From the NCBI RefSeq assembly GCF_047675955.1, contig NW_027327635.1, positions 1 to 64,000 of the forward strand: a DNA stretch of 64,000 bases, given 5' to 3'. This document shows positions 15,001-27,252 of the stretch, piece after piece (position 1 is the first letter of the stretch; every line of letters starts with the position of its first letter). Source of the DNA: Chlorocebus sabaeus (Eukaryota; Chordata; Mammalia; Primates; Cercopithecidae). Both the position numbers and the translations under genes were made by a program. The notes beneath the pieces were generated by a model, which did no database searches, was not told where the DNA came from, and saw only the letters and a program-made list of their open reading frames with translations.

Positions 15001-18000
15001 CGGATCAAACCAGACCAGACCAGCTCAGACAGGCTCGAATCGGATTTGACTGACTTCAACTTGACCAAACCGGCTCAAACCGGTTTTGACCGGCTCGAGC
15101 AGGTTTTGAACAGCTCAAATCACACCAGACCGGCTCTGACCAGATCAGACCGGCTCAAACCGGTTTTGAAAGGCTCAAACCGGTTTTGACCTGCTCAAAC
15201 CACACCAGACCGGCTGAAAGCGGTTTTGACCGGCTAAAACCGGTTTTGAGCGGATGAGACCGGTTCAAACCGAATCAGACCGGCCCAGACCAGCTAAAAT
15301 CGGATCAAACCGGACCCGACCGGCCCAGAACGCCTAAAACTGGGCCACAAAACGGTTTTGACCGGTTCAAACCAGACCAGATCGGCTCAAACCAGACTCG
15401 ACCGGCTCGAACCTGTTTTGACCGGCTCAAACCAGACCAGACCGGCTCAAACCGGTTTTGACCGGATTAGACCGGATCAAACCGGACCAGACCTTCTCAA
15501 ACCGGTTCATACCGGATCAGACTGACACAAACCGGCTCAAACCGGCTCAAACCGAACCAGACCGGCCCAGACAGGCTAAAACCGGGCCAAACTGGCTCAA
15601 TAAGGTTTTGACCGGCTCAAACCAGACCAGAACCACTCAAACCAGACCAGACCGGCTCAAACCGGTTTTGACCAGCTCAAAGCGGTTTTGACCGGATCGA
15701 ACCGGACTCGACCGGCCCAGACCAGGTGAAACCGGATCATACCGGCCCAGACCGGCCCAGACCGGCTAAAACCGGGCCACAAACCGGTTTTGACTGGCTC
15801 AAACCAGACCAGACCGGCTCAAACCGGTTTTGACCGTCCTGAGCCGGTTTTCACTGGCTAAAACCAGACCAGACCGGCTCAAAACAGACCAGACCTTCTC
15901 AAACCGGTTTTGACTGGCTCAAAGCGGTTTTGACCGGATCAAACCGTACTCGACCGGCCCAGACCAGCTGAAACCGGATCAAACCGGACCAGACTGGTCC
16001 AGACCAGCTAAAACCGGGCCACAAACCGGTTTTGGCTAGCTAAAACCAGACCATAACGGCTCAAAGGAGACCAGACCGGCTCAAACTGGTTTTGACTGGC
16101 TCAAAGCGGTTTTTACCAAATCAAACTGGACTCGACTGGCCCAGACCAGCTGAAACCGGATCAAACCGGGGCAGACAGGCCCAGACCAGCCAAAACCGGG
16201 CCACAAACCGGTTTTCACCAGCTCAAACCAGACCAGACCGGATCAAACCGGTTTTGACCTGCTCAAACCACATCAGACCGGCTAAAACCGGTTTTCACCG
16301 GCTAAAATCCTTTTTGACCGAATGAGACCAGTTCAAACCGAATCAGACCGGTCCAGACCGGCTAAAATCAGATCGAACCGGACCAGACCGGCCCAGACCG
16401 GCTAAAATCGGATCAATCCGGACCAGACCGGACCAGACCGCCTAAAACTGGGCCATAAACCTGTTTTCACCAGTTCAAACCAGACCAGACCAGCTCAAAC
16501 CAGACCACATCGGCTCAAACCGGTTTTGACCAGCTCAAACCAGACCAGACTGGCTCAAACAGGTTTTGATTGGATAAAAGCGGTTTTGACCGGTTCAAAC
16601 TGGACTCGACCGGCCCAGACCAGCTGAAACCTGATCAAACCGGACCAGACCGGACGAGACCGGCTAAAGCCGAGCCACTAACCGGTTTTGACCGGTTCAA
16701 ACCAGACCAGACCGGCTCAAACCGGTTTTAACCGGCTCAAACCAGACCAGACTGGATCAAACCGGACCAGACCGGCTCAAACTGGTTTTGACCAGCTCAA
16801 ACCGGGTTTGACCGGATGAGACCGGATCAAACCGAATCAGACCGGCCCAGACTGGCTAAAATCGGATCAAATGGACCACACCAGCCTACACGGCCTAAAA
16901 CTGGGCCACAAACCAGTTTTGACGGGCTCAAATCAGACCAGACTGTCTCAAACCGGTTTGGACCGACCTGAGCCGGTTTTGACCGGCTCAAACCACACCA
17001 GACCGGCTAAAACCAGACCAGACCAGTTCAAACCAGTTTTCACTGGCTCAAAGCGGTTTTGACCGGATCACACCGGACTCGACCGGCCCAGACCAGCTGA
17101 AACCGGATCAAACCGGACCAGACCGGCTTAAACCGGCTAAAACCAGGCCACAAGCAGGTTTTGACCGTCTCAAACCAGTTTTGACCGGATGAGACCGGAT
17201 CAAACCGGAAGAGACCGGCTCAAACCGGATCAAACCGGACTCGACCAGCCCACACCAGCTGAAACCGGATCAAACCAGACCAGACCGGCTCAAACCGATT
17301 TTGACCGGCTCAAACCGGTTTTGACCTGCTCAAACCAAACCAGACCGGCTGAAACCGTTTTTGGCCAGCTAAAACCGGTTTTGACCGGATTAGACCAGAT
17401 CAAACCAAATCAGACCAGCCCAGACCGGCTAAAATCGGATCAAATTGGCCCAGACCGGCCCAGACCGCCTAAAATTGGGCCACAAAAAAGTTTTGACGGG
17501 TTCTAACCAGACCAGACCGGCTCAAACCGGTTTTGACAGACCTCAGCCGGTTTTGACCGGCTCAAACCAGACCAGACCGGCTCAAACCGGTTTTGACCGG
17601 CTCAAAGCGGTGTTGACCGGATCGAACTGGACTCGACCAGCCCAGACCAGCTGAAACCGGATCAAACCGGAGCAGACCGGCATAGACCGGCTGAAACCGG
17701 GCAACAAACCAGTTTTGACCGGCTCAAACCAGACCATACCGGCTCAAACCGGTTTTGACCAACCTGAGATGATTTTGACCGGCTCAAACCACACCAGATC
17801 GGCTCAAACCGGTATTGACCGGATTAGACCGGATCAAACCGGACCAGACCTTCTCAAACCGGATCATACCAGACCAGACCGACACAAACCAGCTCAAACC
17901 GGCTCAAACCAAACCAGTCCGGCCCACACAGGCTAAAACCGGACCAAACCGGCTCAATCAGGTTTTGACCGGCTAAAACCAGACCAGACCGGCTCAAACC

Positions 18001-18640
18001 GGACCAGACTGTCTCAAACCGGTTTTGACGGGCTCAAACCAGACCAGACCGGCTCAAACCGGCTTTGACCGGATGAGACAGGAAAAAAACGGACCAGACC
18101 GGCTCAAACCGGATGAAACCGCACCAGAACGGCCCAGAACAGCTGAATCCGGAGCACACCGGACAACACCGACCCAGACCGGCTCAAACCGGTTTTGACC
18201 AGCCTGAGCCTATTTGGACCAGCACAAACCAGACCAGACCGGCTCAAAACGGACCAGACCGGCTCAAACCGGGTTTGACAGGATGACACCGGATCAAATC
18301 GGACCAGATCGGCTCACACCGGATCAAACTCAACCAGACAGGCCCAGAAGGGCTGAAAACGGATAAAACTGGACCAGACCGGCCCAGACCGGCTAAAACT
18401 GGGCCAGACCGGCTCAAACTGGTTTTGACAGGCTCAAACCAGACCAGACAGGCTCAAACCAGTTTTGACCGGCTCAAAGCGGTTTTGACCAGATCAAACC
18501 GGACTCGACCGGCCCAGACCAGCTGTAACTGGATCAAACCAGACCAGACTGGCTCAAACCGATTTTGACCGGCCTGAGCCTGTTTTGACTGGCTCAAACC
18601 AGACCAGACCAGCTCAAACCGGACCAGACCAACTCAAACC
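1..18640 (+). repeat. Decamer satellite, flavour I, plus orientation
   Basis: This is a continuous tandem array of ~10-bp units. The commonest are ACCGGCTCAA, ACCGGTTTTG, ACCGGATCAA, ACCAGACCAG, ACCGGCCCAG and ACCGGCTAAA. Flavour I is recognised by recurring GGATGAGACC, CGGCCCAGACC, GGGCCACAAACC and GCCTGAGCCGG variants. Units are diverged, mostly by one or two substitutions, and occasional single-base indels shift the phase. Longer patterns are superimposed: recurring cassettes containing GGATCATACCGG (near 1110, 1806, 2038, 5608, 7100, 10243, 13815, 15507, 17860) and cassettes containing CTGGCTTCAACCAGACC (near 4676, 9470, 11065, 12170, 12918). No gene, transposon or RNA gene is seen in this stretch. 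Open frames on both strands are repeat translations rich in TGSNQTRPAQ-like decapeptides. Confidence 0.95.
7560..8790 (+). repeat. Tandem duplication of ~900 bp within decamer I
   Basis: The region around 7630-7885 and that around 8540-8787 share an ordered run of variants: GATCAAACGGGACCAGACCG, a GCATAAAACC/GCATGAAACC unit, GGATGAAACC, an AGCTGAAGG/AGCGGATGC unit, ACAAACTGGTTTTG and GTTTCAAACAAGACCAGACC. The last motif lies at about 7820 and 8722, an offset of 902 bp. This is a higher-order duplication inside flavour I. Confidence 0.75.
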
Positions 18641-19194
18641 GTATCAAACCGTATCAGAGCGGCTCAAACCGGTTTTGACTGGTTCAGGCTGGACTCAAAC
18701 CGGACAAGACCATTTCAAACCGGTTTTGACCAAATCAAACCGGAGCAGAACTGCTCAAACCGGTTTTGACTGGCTCAAATCGGATTCAAACCGGACCAGA
18801 CCGGCTCAAACCGGCTCAAACTGGACCACACGGTCTAAAATCGGATCAAACCGGACGAGACCGGCTCAAAAGGGATCAATCCGGACCAGACCGGCTAGAC
18901 CCGCTAAATCCAGTTTTGCCCGGCTCAAACCGGACTCAAACCGATATTGAGCGGCTCAAACCAGATCAAACAGGAGCAGACCGGCTCAAACCAGATCATA
19001 CCGAACCAGACCGGCTCAAACCAGTTTTGACCGGCTCAAACTGGACCAGTCCGGCTCAACCGGATCACACCGGACCATACCGGCTTAAACCGGATCAAAC
19101 TGGAACAGACCGCCTCAAACCGGCATTGACCAGTTCAGACCCGACCAGTCCGGCTTAAACCGGACCAGACTGGCTCAAAACGGGTTTCACTGGC
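18641..19194 (+). repeat. Decamer satellite, flavour I to II transition
   Basis: The 10-bp satellite continues in the same orientation, but the unit mixture changes. GACTCAAACCGGACC variants appear (first near 18693) and the GGCCCAG and GGGCCACAAA variants disappear. The stretch ends with CGGGTTTCACTGGCTTACTC at the edge of the 16-bp block. The last ~170 bp resemble the reverse complement of 45052-45220, including GGATCACAC, GGAACAGACCGCCTC and CAGACCCGACCAG. The two places therefore share ancestry. The exact switch point is approximate. Confidence 0.8.
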
Positions 19195-21221
19195 TTACTC
19201 AGGGGAGTGTACACGAAGGGGAGTGCTCATTTAGGGGAGTGCACACTCAGGGGAGTCCTCACTCAAGGGAGTGCACAAACAGGGGAGTGCACACTCAGGG
19301 GAGCGCTCACACAGGGGAGTGGCCACTGAGGTGAGCGCTCACACATGGAAGACCACACTCAGGGGAGCCCTCACTCAGGCGAGTCCACACTCAGGGGAGT
19401 GCACACTCAGAGTAGTCCTCACTCAGGCAAGTGCACTCTCAGGTGAGAGCACACTCAGGGGAGCGCTCACTCAGGGGAGAGCACACTCAAAGGAGCGCAC
19501 ACTCAGGGGAGTGCACACTCAGTGGAGTCCTCACTCAGGAGAGTGAGAACTAAGAGCAGTGCACACTCAGGGGAGTGCTCACTCAGGGGAGTGCACACTC
19601 AGGGGAGTCCTCCCTCAGGAGAGTGCACACTCAGGGGAGTGCACACTCAGGGGAGTGCTCACTCAGGGGAGTGCACACACTGGGGAGCGCACACTCAGGT
19701 GAGCGCACAAACAGGGGAGTGTTCATTCAGGGGAGTGCACACTCAGGGGAGTCCTCACTCAGGCGCGCGCACATTCAGGGGAGTGCCGACACAGAGTAGT
19801 CCCTACTCAGGTGAGCGCACACTCAGGGGAGTGCACACTCAGGGGAGCGCTCACTCAGGGGAGTGCTCATTCAGGGGAGTGCACACTCAGGGGAGTCATC
19901 ACTGAGATGAGTACCCCCTCAGGAGAGCGCTCACTCTGGTGAGTCCTCACTCAGGCGAGTTCACACTCAGGGGAGTGTCCACTTAGTGTAGTCCTTACTC
20001 AGGTGAGCGCACACTCAGGGGAGTGCACCCTCAGTGGAGCGCTCACTCAGGGGAGTGCACACCCAGGGGAGCGCACACTCAGGGGAGTGCACACACTGGG
20101 AGGTGCACACTCAGGGGAGTCCTCACTCAGAGGAGTGCGAACTAAGAGGAGTGCATACTCAGGGGAGTGCTCACTCAGGGGAGTGCACACACAGGGGTGT
20201 CTTCACCGAGGGGAGCGCTCACTCAAGGGAGTGCACAATCAGGTGAGCCCACACTCAGGAGAGTGCAAAATCAGGGGAGTCCTCACTCAGGAGAGTGCGA
20301 ACTCCGGGAAGTGCACTCCCTGGCAAGCGAATACTCAAGGGACTGCACACTCAGGGTAGTGCACATTCAAGGGAGTCCTCACTCAGGAGAGTGTGAACTC
20401 AGAGGAGTGCACACTCAGGGGAGTGCTCATTCAGGGGAGTGCACACTCAGGGGAGTCATCACTCAGACGAGTACCCCCTCAGGAGAGCGCTCACTCTGGG
20501 GAGTCCTCACACAGGCGAGTTCACTCTCAGGGGAGTGCACACTCAGGGGTGTCCTCACCCAGGCGAGTGCACACTCAGGTTAGTGCGCACTCAGGGGAGC
20601 ACTCACTCAGGGGAGTTCACACTCAGGGTAGTGCAATCTCAAGGGAGCGCAAACTCAGGGGAGTGTAAATTTAGGGGAGTGCTCAATCAGTGGAGTGCAC
20701 ACTCAGGGAAGTCCAAACGCAGGCGAGTTCACAATCAGGGGAGTGCACACTCAGGGGAGTCCTCACCCAAGCGAGTGCACACTCAGGGGAGTTCGCACTC
20801 AGGGGAGCGCTCACTCAGGGCAGCGAACACACTGGGGAGAGCACACACAGTGGAGCGCACACTCATGGGAGTGCACACACAGGGGAGTGCTCACTCAGGA
20901 GAGTGCACACTCAGCGGAGTGCATGCTCAGTTGAGCATACACTCAGGGGAGTGCACACTCAGGGGAGTCCTCACTCAAAAGAGTGCAAACTCAGGGGAGC
21001 GAAATCTCAGGGTAGCACACACTCAGGGGAGTGCACACCCAGGGGAGTCCTCACTCAGGAGAGTGCGAACTCAGAGGAGTGCACACTCAGGGGAGTGCTC
21101 ATTCAGGGGAGTACACACTCAGGGGAGTGCTCACTCAGGGGAGTGCACACTCAGGGAGGCGCTCACAAAGTGGAGTGCCCACTCAGGTGAGCGCTCACTC
21201 AGGGGAGTGCACACTCAGGGG
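19195..21221 (+). repeat. 16-bp satellite, block 1
   Basis: About 127 tandem copies of a 16-bp unit, typically GGGGAGTGCACACTCA, with variants containing AGTCCTCACTCA, AGTGCTCACTCA, AGCGCTCACTCA and AGTGCGAACTCA. Three copies make 48 bp, so every forward frame reads the same 16-residue cycle (HTQGSAHSGECTLRGV), which explains the long open frames here. Internal duplication is visible: the CAGACGAGTACCCCCTCAGG variant cluster appears near 19903 and 20467, and the GAGAGTGTGAACTCAGAGG cluster near 20385 recurs near 21057. The block ends with GAGGCGCTCACAAAGTGGAG (near 21155) and the junction CAGGGGATCAAA. I do not recognise this unit as a named satellite. Confidence 0.95.
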
Positions 21222-23312
21222 ATCAAAACGGACCAGACCGGCTCAAACCGGTTTTGACTGGCTCAAACCAGAACAGACCGGCCCAACCGGATCAAATCGG
21301 ACCAGACCGGCTCACACTGGGACAAACCAGACCAGACTGGCTTAAACAGGGTTTGACTGGCTCAAACCGAAGCAGAGAGCCTCAAACAGGATCAAAAAGG
21401 ACCAGACAGGCTCTTAGACCAGCTAAAACATGTTTTGACTGCCTCAAACCAGACAAGATCGGCTCAAACCAGACTCAAACCAGAGCAGAATGTATCAAAC
21501 CGGTGTTGACCGGCTCAAACCTGACTCAAACTGGACCAGACCGGCTCAAATCGGTTTTGACCAGCTCATACCAGACTCAATCAGGACCAGACCGGCTCAA
21601 ACCAGGTTTGAACGGCTCAAATCAGACCAGACCGTCTCAACCGAATCAAACCAGACGAGACCGGTTCAAACCTGATCAAACTGGACCAGACCGGCTCAAA
21701 CCGGTTTTGATCGGCTCAAATCGGACCAGAGCAGCACAAACCGAATTTGACCAGCTCAAACCAGACTCAAACAGGACCACACCGGCTCAAACCGGTTTTG
21801 ACCGGCTCAAACCCAACCAGACCAGCTGAAACTGGACGAGACCGCCTCAAACCGGTTTTGACTGACTCAAACCCGTCCAGACCGGCTGAAACCGGACCAG
21901 ACTGGCTAAAACCGGTTTTGACCAACTCAAAGCGGACTACACCGGCTCTAACTGGTTATGACCAGCTCAAACCGCACTCAAACCGGACCAGACCGTCTCA
22001 AACTGGTGTTGTCCGGCTCAAACCAGACTAAAACAGGACCAGACCGGTTCAAACCGGTTTTGACCGGCTAAAACCGGACTCAAACCGGACCAGACCGTCT
22101 CAAACCCGTTTTGACCGGCTCAAACCAGACCAGACCGGCTGAAACCAGACGAGACCGACTCAAACCGGTTTGGACCGGCTCAAACAAGACCAGACTGGCT
22201 CAACCAGATCAAAGCGGACCAGACCGTCTGAAACCGGGTCAAACTGGACCAGAACCGCTCAAACTGGATCAAACGGGACCAGACCAGCTCAAACCAGTTT
22301 TGACCGGCTCAAACTGGACTCAAACCGGACCCGACCGGCACAAACCAGTTTTGACCGGCTCAAACCCGACCAGACCATCTGAAACCGGACCAGACAGGCT
22401 CAAATCCGTTTTGACCGGCTCAAACCCTACCAGACCGGCTAAAACCGGACCAGACCCGTTCAAACCGGACTCAAACCAGAATAGACCGGCTCAAACCGGT
22501 TTTGACCAGCTCAAATCGGACCAGATCAGCACAAACCGATTTTGACCGGCTCAAAGCAGACTCAAGCAGGACCAGACCGGCTCAAACCGGTTTTAACCTG
22601 CTCAAACCCGACCAGACCGGCTGAAACCGGACGAGACCGGCTGAATCCGGTTTTTACTGGGTCAACCCCGACCAGACTGGCTAAAACCGGACCAGACTGG
22701 CTCAGACCAGTTTTGACCGGCTCAAACCGAACCAGACTGGCTCAACCATATCAAACCGTACCAGACCAGCTTAAACTGGATCAAACCTGAACAGACCGGC
22801 TCTTAGACCGTCTCAAACCGGTTTTGATCCACTCAATACGGACCAGAACGGCTCAAACCGGTTTTGACCAGCCCAAACTGGACCAGACCGTCTCAAACGG
22901 GACTCCAACTGGACCAGATCAGCTCAAACTGGTCTTGACTGGCTCAAACCGGATCAGACGGGCTCAAAGCGGTGTTATCCGGCTCGAACCAGACTCAAAC
23001 CAGACCAGAACGTCTCAAACCGGACCAGACAGGCTCAAACCGGATCAAACCGGACCAGACCGGCTCAAACCGGTTTTGACCAGCTCACAAAAGCCCAGAC
23101 CGGCTCTACCGGATCAAACAGGAACCAGACTGGCTTTAACCGGATCAAACCGGACCAGACCAGCTCAAACCGGGGTTGACCGGCTCAAATCGGACCAGAC
23201 TGGCACAAACCGGTTTTGACCGGCTGAAACTGGACTCAAACCGGAGCAGACCGGCTCAAACCATTGTTGACCGGCTCAAACCGGAATCAAACCTGACCAC
23301 ACCGGCTCAAAG
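21222..23312 (+). repeat. Decamer satellite, flavour II spacer A
   Basis: A 10-bp satellite array between 16-bp blocks 1 and 2. Flavour II markers are frequent: GACTCAAACCGGACCAGACC, CCGGTGTTGACCGG, and the rare GGCTCTTAGACC at about 21410 and 22799, some 1.39 kb apart. A stretch near 21720-21900 with GGACCACACCGGCTCAAACC and GGACGAGACCGCCTC recurs near 25960-26100 and 31400-31540. The array ends at GGCTCAAAGCAG, next to the 16-bp block. No gene is seen. Confidence 0.93.
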
Positions 23313-25375
23313 CAGTGCACACTCAAGGGAGTGCTCACACAGGGGAGTGCACACTCAGCATAGTGTGCACTCAGTGGAGTCCTCACTCAGGCGAGTGCAC
23401 ACTCAGGGAGTCCACACACTGGGGAGCACACACTCAGGGGAGTGCACACTCAGGGGAGCACACACTCAGGAGAATGCACACTCAGGGGAGGGCACACTCA
23501 CTGGAGCCTCACTTAGGCAAGTTCACACACAGGGGAGGTCACACTCAGGGGTGTCATCACCCAGGCGAGTTCACACACAGGGGAGCGCGCACTTAGAGGA
23601 GCGCACACTCAGGGGAGTGCACACTCAGGGGAGAGCACACTCAGGGGAGTGTACACTCAGCGATGTGCTCATTCAGTGGAGTGCACACTCAGGGGAGTCC
23701 TCACTCTGGCGATTTCACACTCAGGGGAGTGCACACTCAGGGGTGTCCTCACCCAGGGGAGTGCACACTCAGGGGAGTTCGCACTCAGGGAAGTGCTCAC
23801 TCAGGGGAGCGCACACTCAGGGGAGCACAATCTCTGGGGAGCGCACACTCAGGAGAGGGCACACTCAGGGGAGTCCTAACTCACGACAGTGCGAACACAG
23901 AGGAGTGCACACGCAGGGTAGACCTCACTCAGGAGAGTGCGAACTCAGGGGAGTGCTCACTCAGGGGAGTGCACACTCAGGGGAGTCCTCACTCAGGCGT
24001 GTGCACATTCAGGAGAGTCCTCACTCAGGGGAACGCTCACACAGGGTAGTGCGCACTCAGGGGAGCGCTCACTCAGGTGAGTGCACACTCAGGGGAGCAC
24101 ACACTCAAGGGAGCGCAAACTCAGGGGAGTGCACACTCAGGGGAGTCCTCACTCAGGAGAGTACAAACTCAGAGGAGTGCACACTCAGCGGAGTGCTCAT
24201 TCAGGGGACTGCACATGAAGGGAAGTCTTCACTCAGGCGAGTGCACATTCAGGGGAGTGCACACTCAGGGGAGCACTCACACTGGGGAGTTTCCACTAAA
24301 GTGAGCGCACACTCAGGGGAGTCCTCACACAGGCGAGTGCACACTCAGGAGAGTGCTCACTCATGGGAGTGCACACTCAGGATAGTGCGCACTCAGTGGA
24401 GTCCACACTCAGGGGAGTGCACACTCAGGGGAGCGCACACTCAGGGGAGGGCACACTCAGGGGAGTCCTCACTCAGGAGAGTGCAAACTCAGAGGAGTGC
24501 ACACACAGGAGAGCGCTCACTCAGGGGAGTGCACACCCTGGGGAGCGAACACTCAGGGGAGCACTCACTCAGTGGAGTGCACACTCAGGGGAGCACACAC
24601 TGAGGGGAGTGCACACCCTGGGGAGGGAACACTCAGGGGAGTGCACACTCAGTGGTGTCTTCACCCAGGCGAGTGCGCACTTAGGGGAGTGCGCACTCAG
24701 GGGAGCGCTCACTCAGGGGAGTGAACACTCAGGGGAGCGCACACTCAGGGGAGTGCACAACCTGAAGAGTGAACACTCAGGGGAGTGCACAGTCAGGGGT
24801 GTCTTCACCCAGGCGAGTGCACACTCAGGGGAGTGCACACTCAGGGGAGTGCTCACTCAGGGGAGTGCACACTCAGGGGAGTGCTCACTCAGGGGAGTGC
24901 GCACTCAGGAGAGTGTGAACTCAGAGGAGTGCACACTCAGGGGAGGGCTCACTCAGGGGAGCGCACACACTGGGGAGAGCACACTCAGCAGAGCGCACAC
25001 TCATGGGAATGCACACACAGGGGAGTGCTCACTCAGGGGAGCGCACATTCAGTGGAGTGCACACTCAGGTGAGCATACACGCAGGGGAGTGCACACTCAG
25101 GGGCGTCCTCCCTCAAAAGAGTGCGAACTCAGGGCAGCGAAAACTCAGGGTAGCACACACCCAGGGGAGTGCACACTCAGGGTAGTCCTCACTCAGGAGA
25201 GTGCGAACTCAGAGGAGTGCACACTCAAGGGAGTGCTCATTCAGGGGAGAACACACTCAGGGTTGTCCTCACTCAGACGAGTGCACTCTCAGGGGTGTGC
25301 ACACTCAGGGAGGCACTCACAAAGTGGAGTGCCCACTCAGGTGAGCGCTCACCCAGGGGAGTGCACACTCAGGTG
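23313..25375 (+). repeat. 16-bp satellite, block 2
   Basis: About 129 copies of the same 16-bp unit. The order of diagnostic variants closely follows block 3: an early CATAGTGTGCACTCAGTGG, then a GGAGCCTCACTTAGGC-type short unit, then TAGAGGAGCGCACACTC, then CAGCGATGTGCTCATTCAG. It ends with GGCACTCACAAAGTGGAG and CAGGTGATCAAACC. This shows that blocks 2 and 3 descend from one longer duplicated segment. The longest open frame in the window (475 residues, from 23176) runs through this block and is a repeat translation. It begins in the decamer spacer and crosses the junction. Confidence 0.95.
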
Positions 25376-27252
25376 ATCAAACCGGACCAGATCGGCTCAA
25401 ACCGGGTTTGAATGGCTCAAACCGGACCAGACGCGCTTAAACTGGATCAAACCGTACCAGACCGGCTCTTAGACCGGCTCAAACCGGTTTGGACCGTCTC
25501 AAACCAGACTCAAACCGGAGCAGACCGGCTCAAACCGGTGTTGACCGTATTGGACTGGCTCAAATCGGATTTTAGCGGCACAAATCGTACCAGATCGGCT
25601 CAAACCGGTTTTGTCAAGCTCCAAACGGACTCAAACCGGTTTTGACTGGCACAAACCGGACCAGACCAGCTCAAACCTGTTTTGACCAGCTCAAACCGGA
25701 TGCAAAATGTACCAGACCGGCTCAAACCGGACTCAAACCGGACTAGACTGGCTCAAATCGGTTTTGATCAGCTCAAACCGGAAAGGACCAAACCGGCTCA
25801 AACTGGACTGAAACCAGACCAGACAGGCTCAAACCGGTTTTGAACGGCTCAAACCAGACCATACTTGCTCAAACGAATCAAATCGGAGCAGACCGGCTTA
25901 AACCGGATGAAACCAGACCAGAGAGGCTCAAACCAGTTTTGACCGGCTCAAATCGGACGAGAGCAGCACAAACCGAATTTGACCAGTTCAAACCAGACTC
26001 AAACAGGACCACACCGGCTCAAACCGGTTTTGACCGGCTCAAACCCTACCAGATGGGCTGAAACTGGACGAGACCGCCTCAAACCGGTTTTGACCAAATC
26101 AAACCTGTCTGGGCCGGCTAAAACAGGACCAGACCGGCTCAAATCTGTTTTGACCGGCTCAAAGCAGACTAGACCGGCTCTAACCGGTTATGACTGGCTC
26201 AAACCGCACTGAAACCGGACCAGACAGTCTCAAACTGGTGTTGTCCGGCTCAAACCACACTCAAACCGGACCAGACCGGCTGAAACCGGTTTAGACTGGC
26301 TCAAACCAGACTCAAACCGGACCCGACCGGCTCAAATTGGTTTTAACCGACTCAAACCAGATCATACCGCCTCAAACGGATCAAACCGGACCAGACCAGC
26401 TCAAACCGGACCAGACGGGCTCAAACCGGTCACAAACCGCTTTTGACCAGCGCAAACCGGTCCAGACAGCCTCAATCCGGTTTTGATTGGCTCAAACCGG
26501 ACTCAAACAGGACCAGACCGGATCAAACCGGTTTTAAACGGCTCAAATAGGACTCAAACAGGAGAAGAACGGCTCAAACCGCGTTTGACCTCTCAAACCA
26601 GACCAGACCGGCTCAACAGTATCAAACCGGACCAGACCGGCTTAAATCGTATAAACCGGTTTTAACCGTCACAAACCAGACCAGACCGGCTCAAACCGTT
26701 TGTGACCGGCTCAAATCGGACCAGAGCAGCACAAACCGAATTTGACCAGCTCAAACCAGACTCAAACAGGACCACACTGGCTCAAACCGGTTTTGACCAG
26801 CTCAAACCCGACCAGACCGGCTGAAACTGGATGAGACCGCCTCAAACCGCTTTTGACCGACTGAAACCCGTCCAGACCGGCTAAAACCGGACCAGACCGG
26901 CTCAAACCGTCACAAACCGGACCAGACCGTCTCAAACAGGATTTGACCAGCTCAAACCGGGCCAGACTGGCTCAAACCGATTTTGACTGGCTCAAACCGG
27001 ACTCAAACCAGAACAGAACGGCTCAAACCGGATTTGACCTCCTGAAACCGGACCAGACAGGCTCAAACCTGATCAAACCGGACCAGACCGGCTCTTAGAC
27101 CAACTCAAACCTGTTTTGACCGGCTCAAATCGGACCAGACCAGCACAAACCGGTTTTGACCGGCTGAAACTGGACTCAAACCGGAGCAGAGTGGCTCAAA
27201 CCATTGTTGACCGGCTCAAACCAGAATCAAACCGGGCCAGACCGGCTCAAAG
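25376..27252 (+). repeat. Decamer satellite, flavour II spacer B
   Basis: A 10-bp satellite between blocks 2 and 3, homologous to the start of the decamer array after block 3. Both open with GATCAAACCGGACCAGATCG, then a GGCTCTTAGACC marker about 80 bp later (near 25464 here, near 29643 there). A second GGCTCTTAGACC lies near 27090. The last ~130 bp match the end of spacer A, including CTCAAACCATTGTTGACCGG and GCTCAAAGCAGTG. No gene is seen. Confidence 0.93.

Larger units (their letters stand above)
21222..25375 (+). repeat. Composite higher-order unit copy 1 (decamer II + 16-bp block)
   Basis: This unit of 4,154 bp runs from just after the block 1 end junction to the block 2 end junction. 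The following segment, 25376-29553 (4,178 bp), repeats the same order: decamer II, GCTCAAAGCAGTG junction, 16-bp block, AAAGTGGAGTGCCCACTC end, GATCAAACC junction. Matching variants inside both halves show that the two satellites were amplified together as one unit. Confidence 0.85.

Noticed and set aside
19195..21221. Possible CRISPR array
   Set aside because: The 16-bp units are contiguous without unique spacers, and the setting is primate satellite DNA.
23176..24603. 475-residue open frame rich in HTQGSAHSGECTLRGV cycles
   Set aside because: It is a translation of the 16-bp satellite. All three forward frames give the same cycle, it crosses a satellite junction, and no splice, start context or non-repeat domain is visible.
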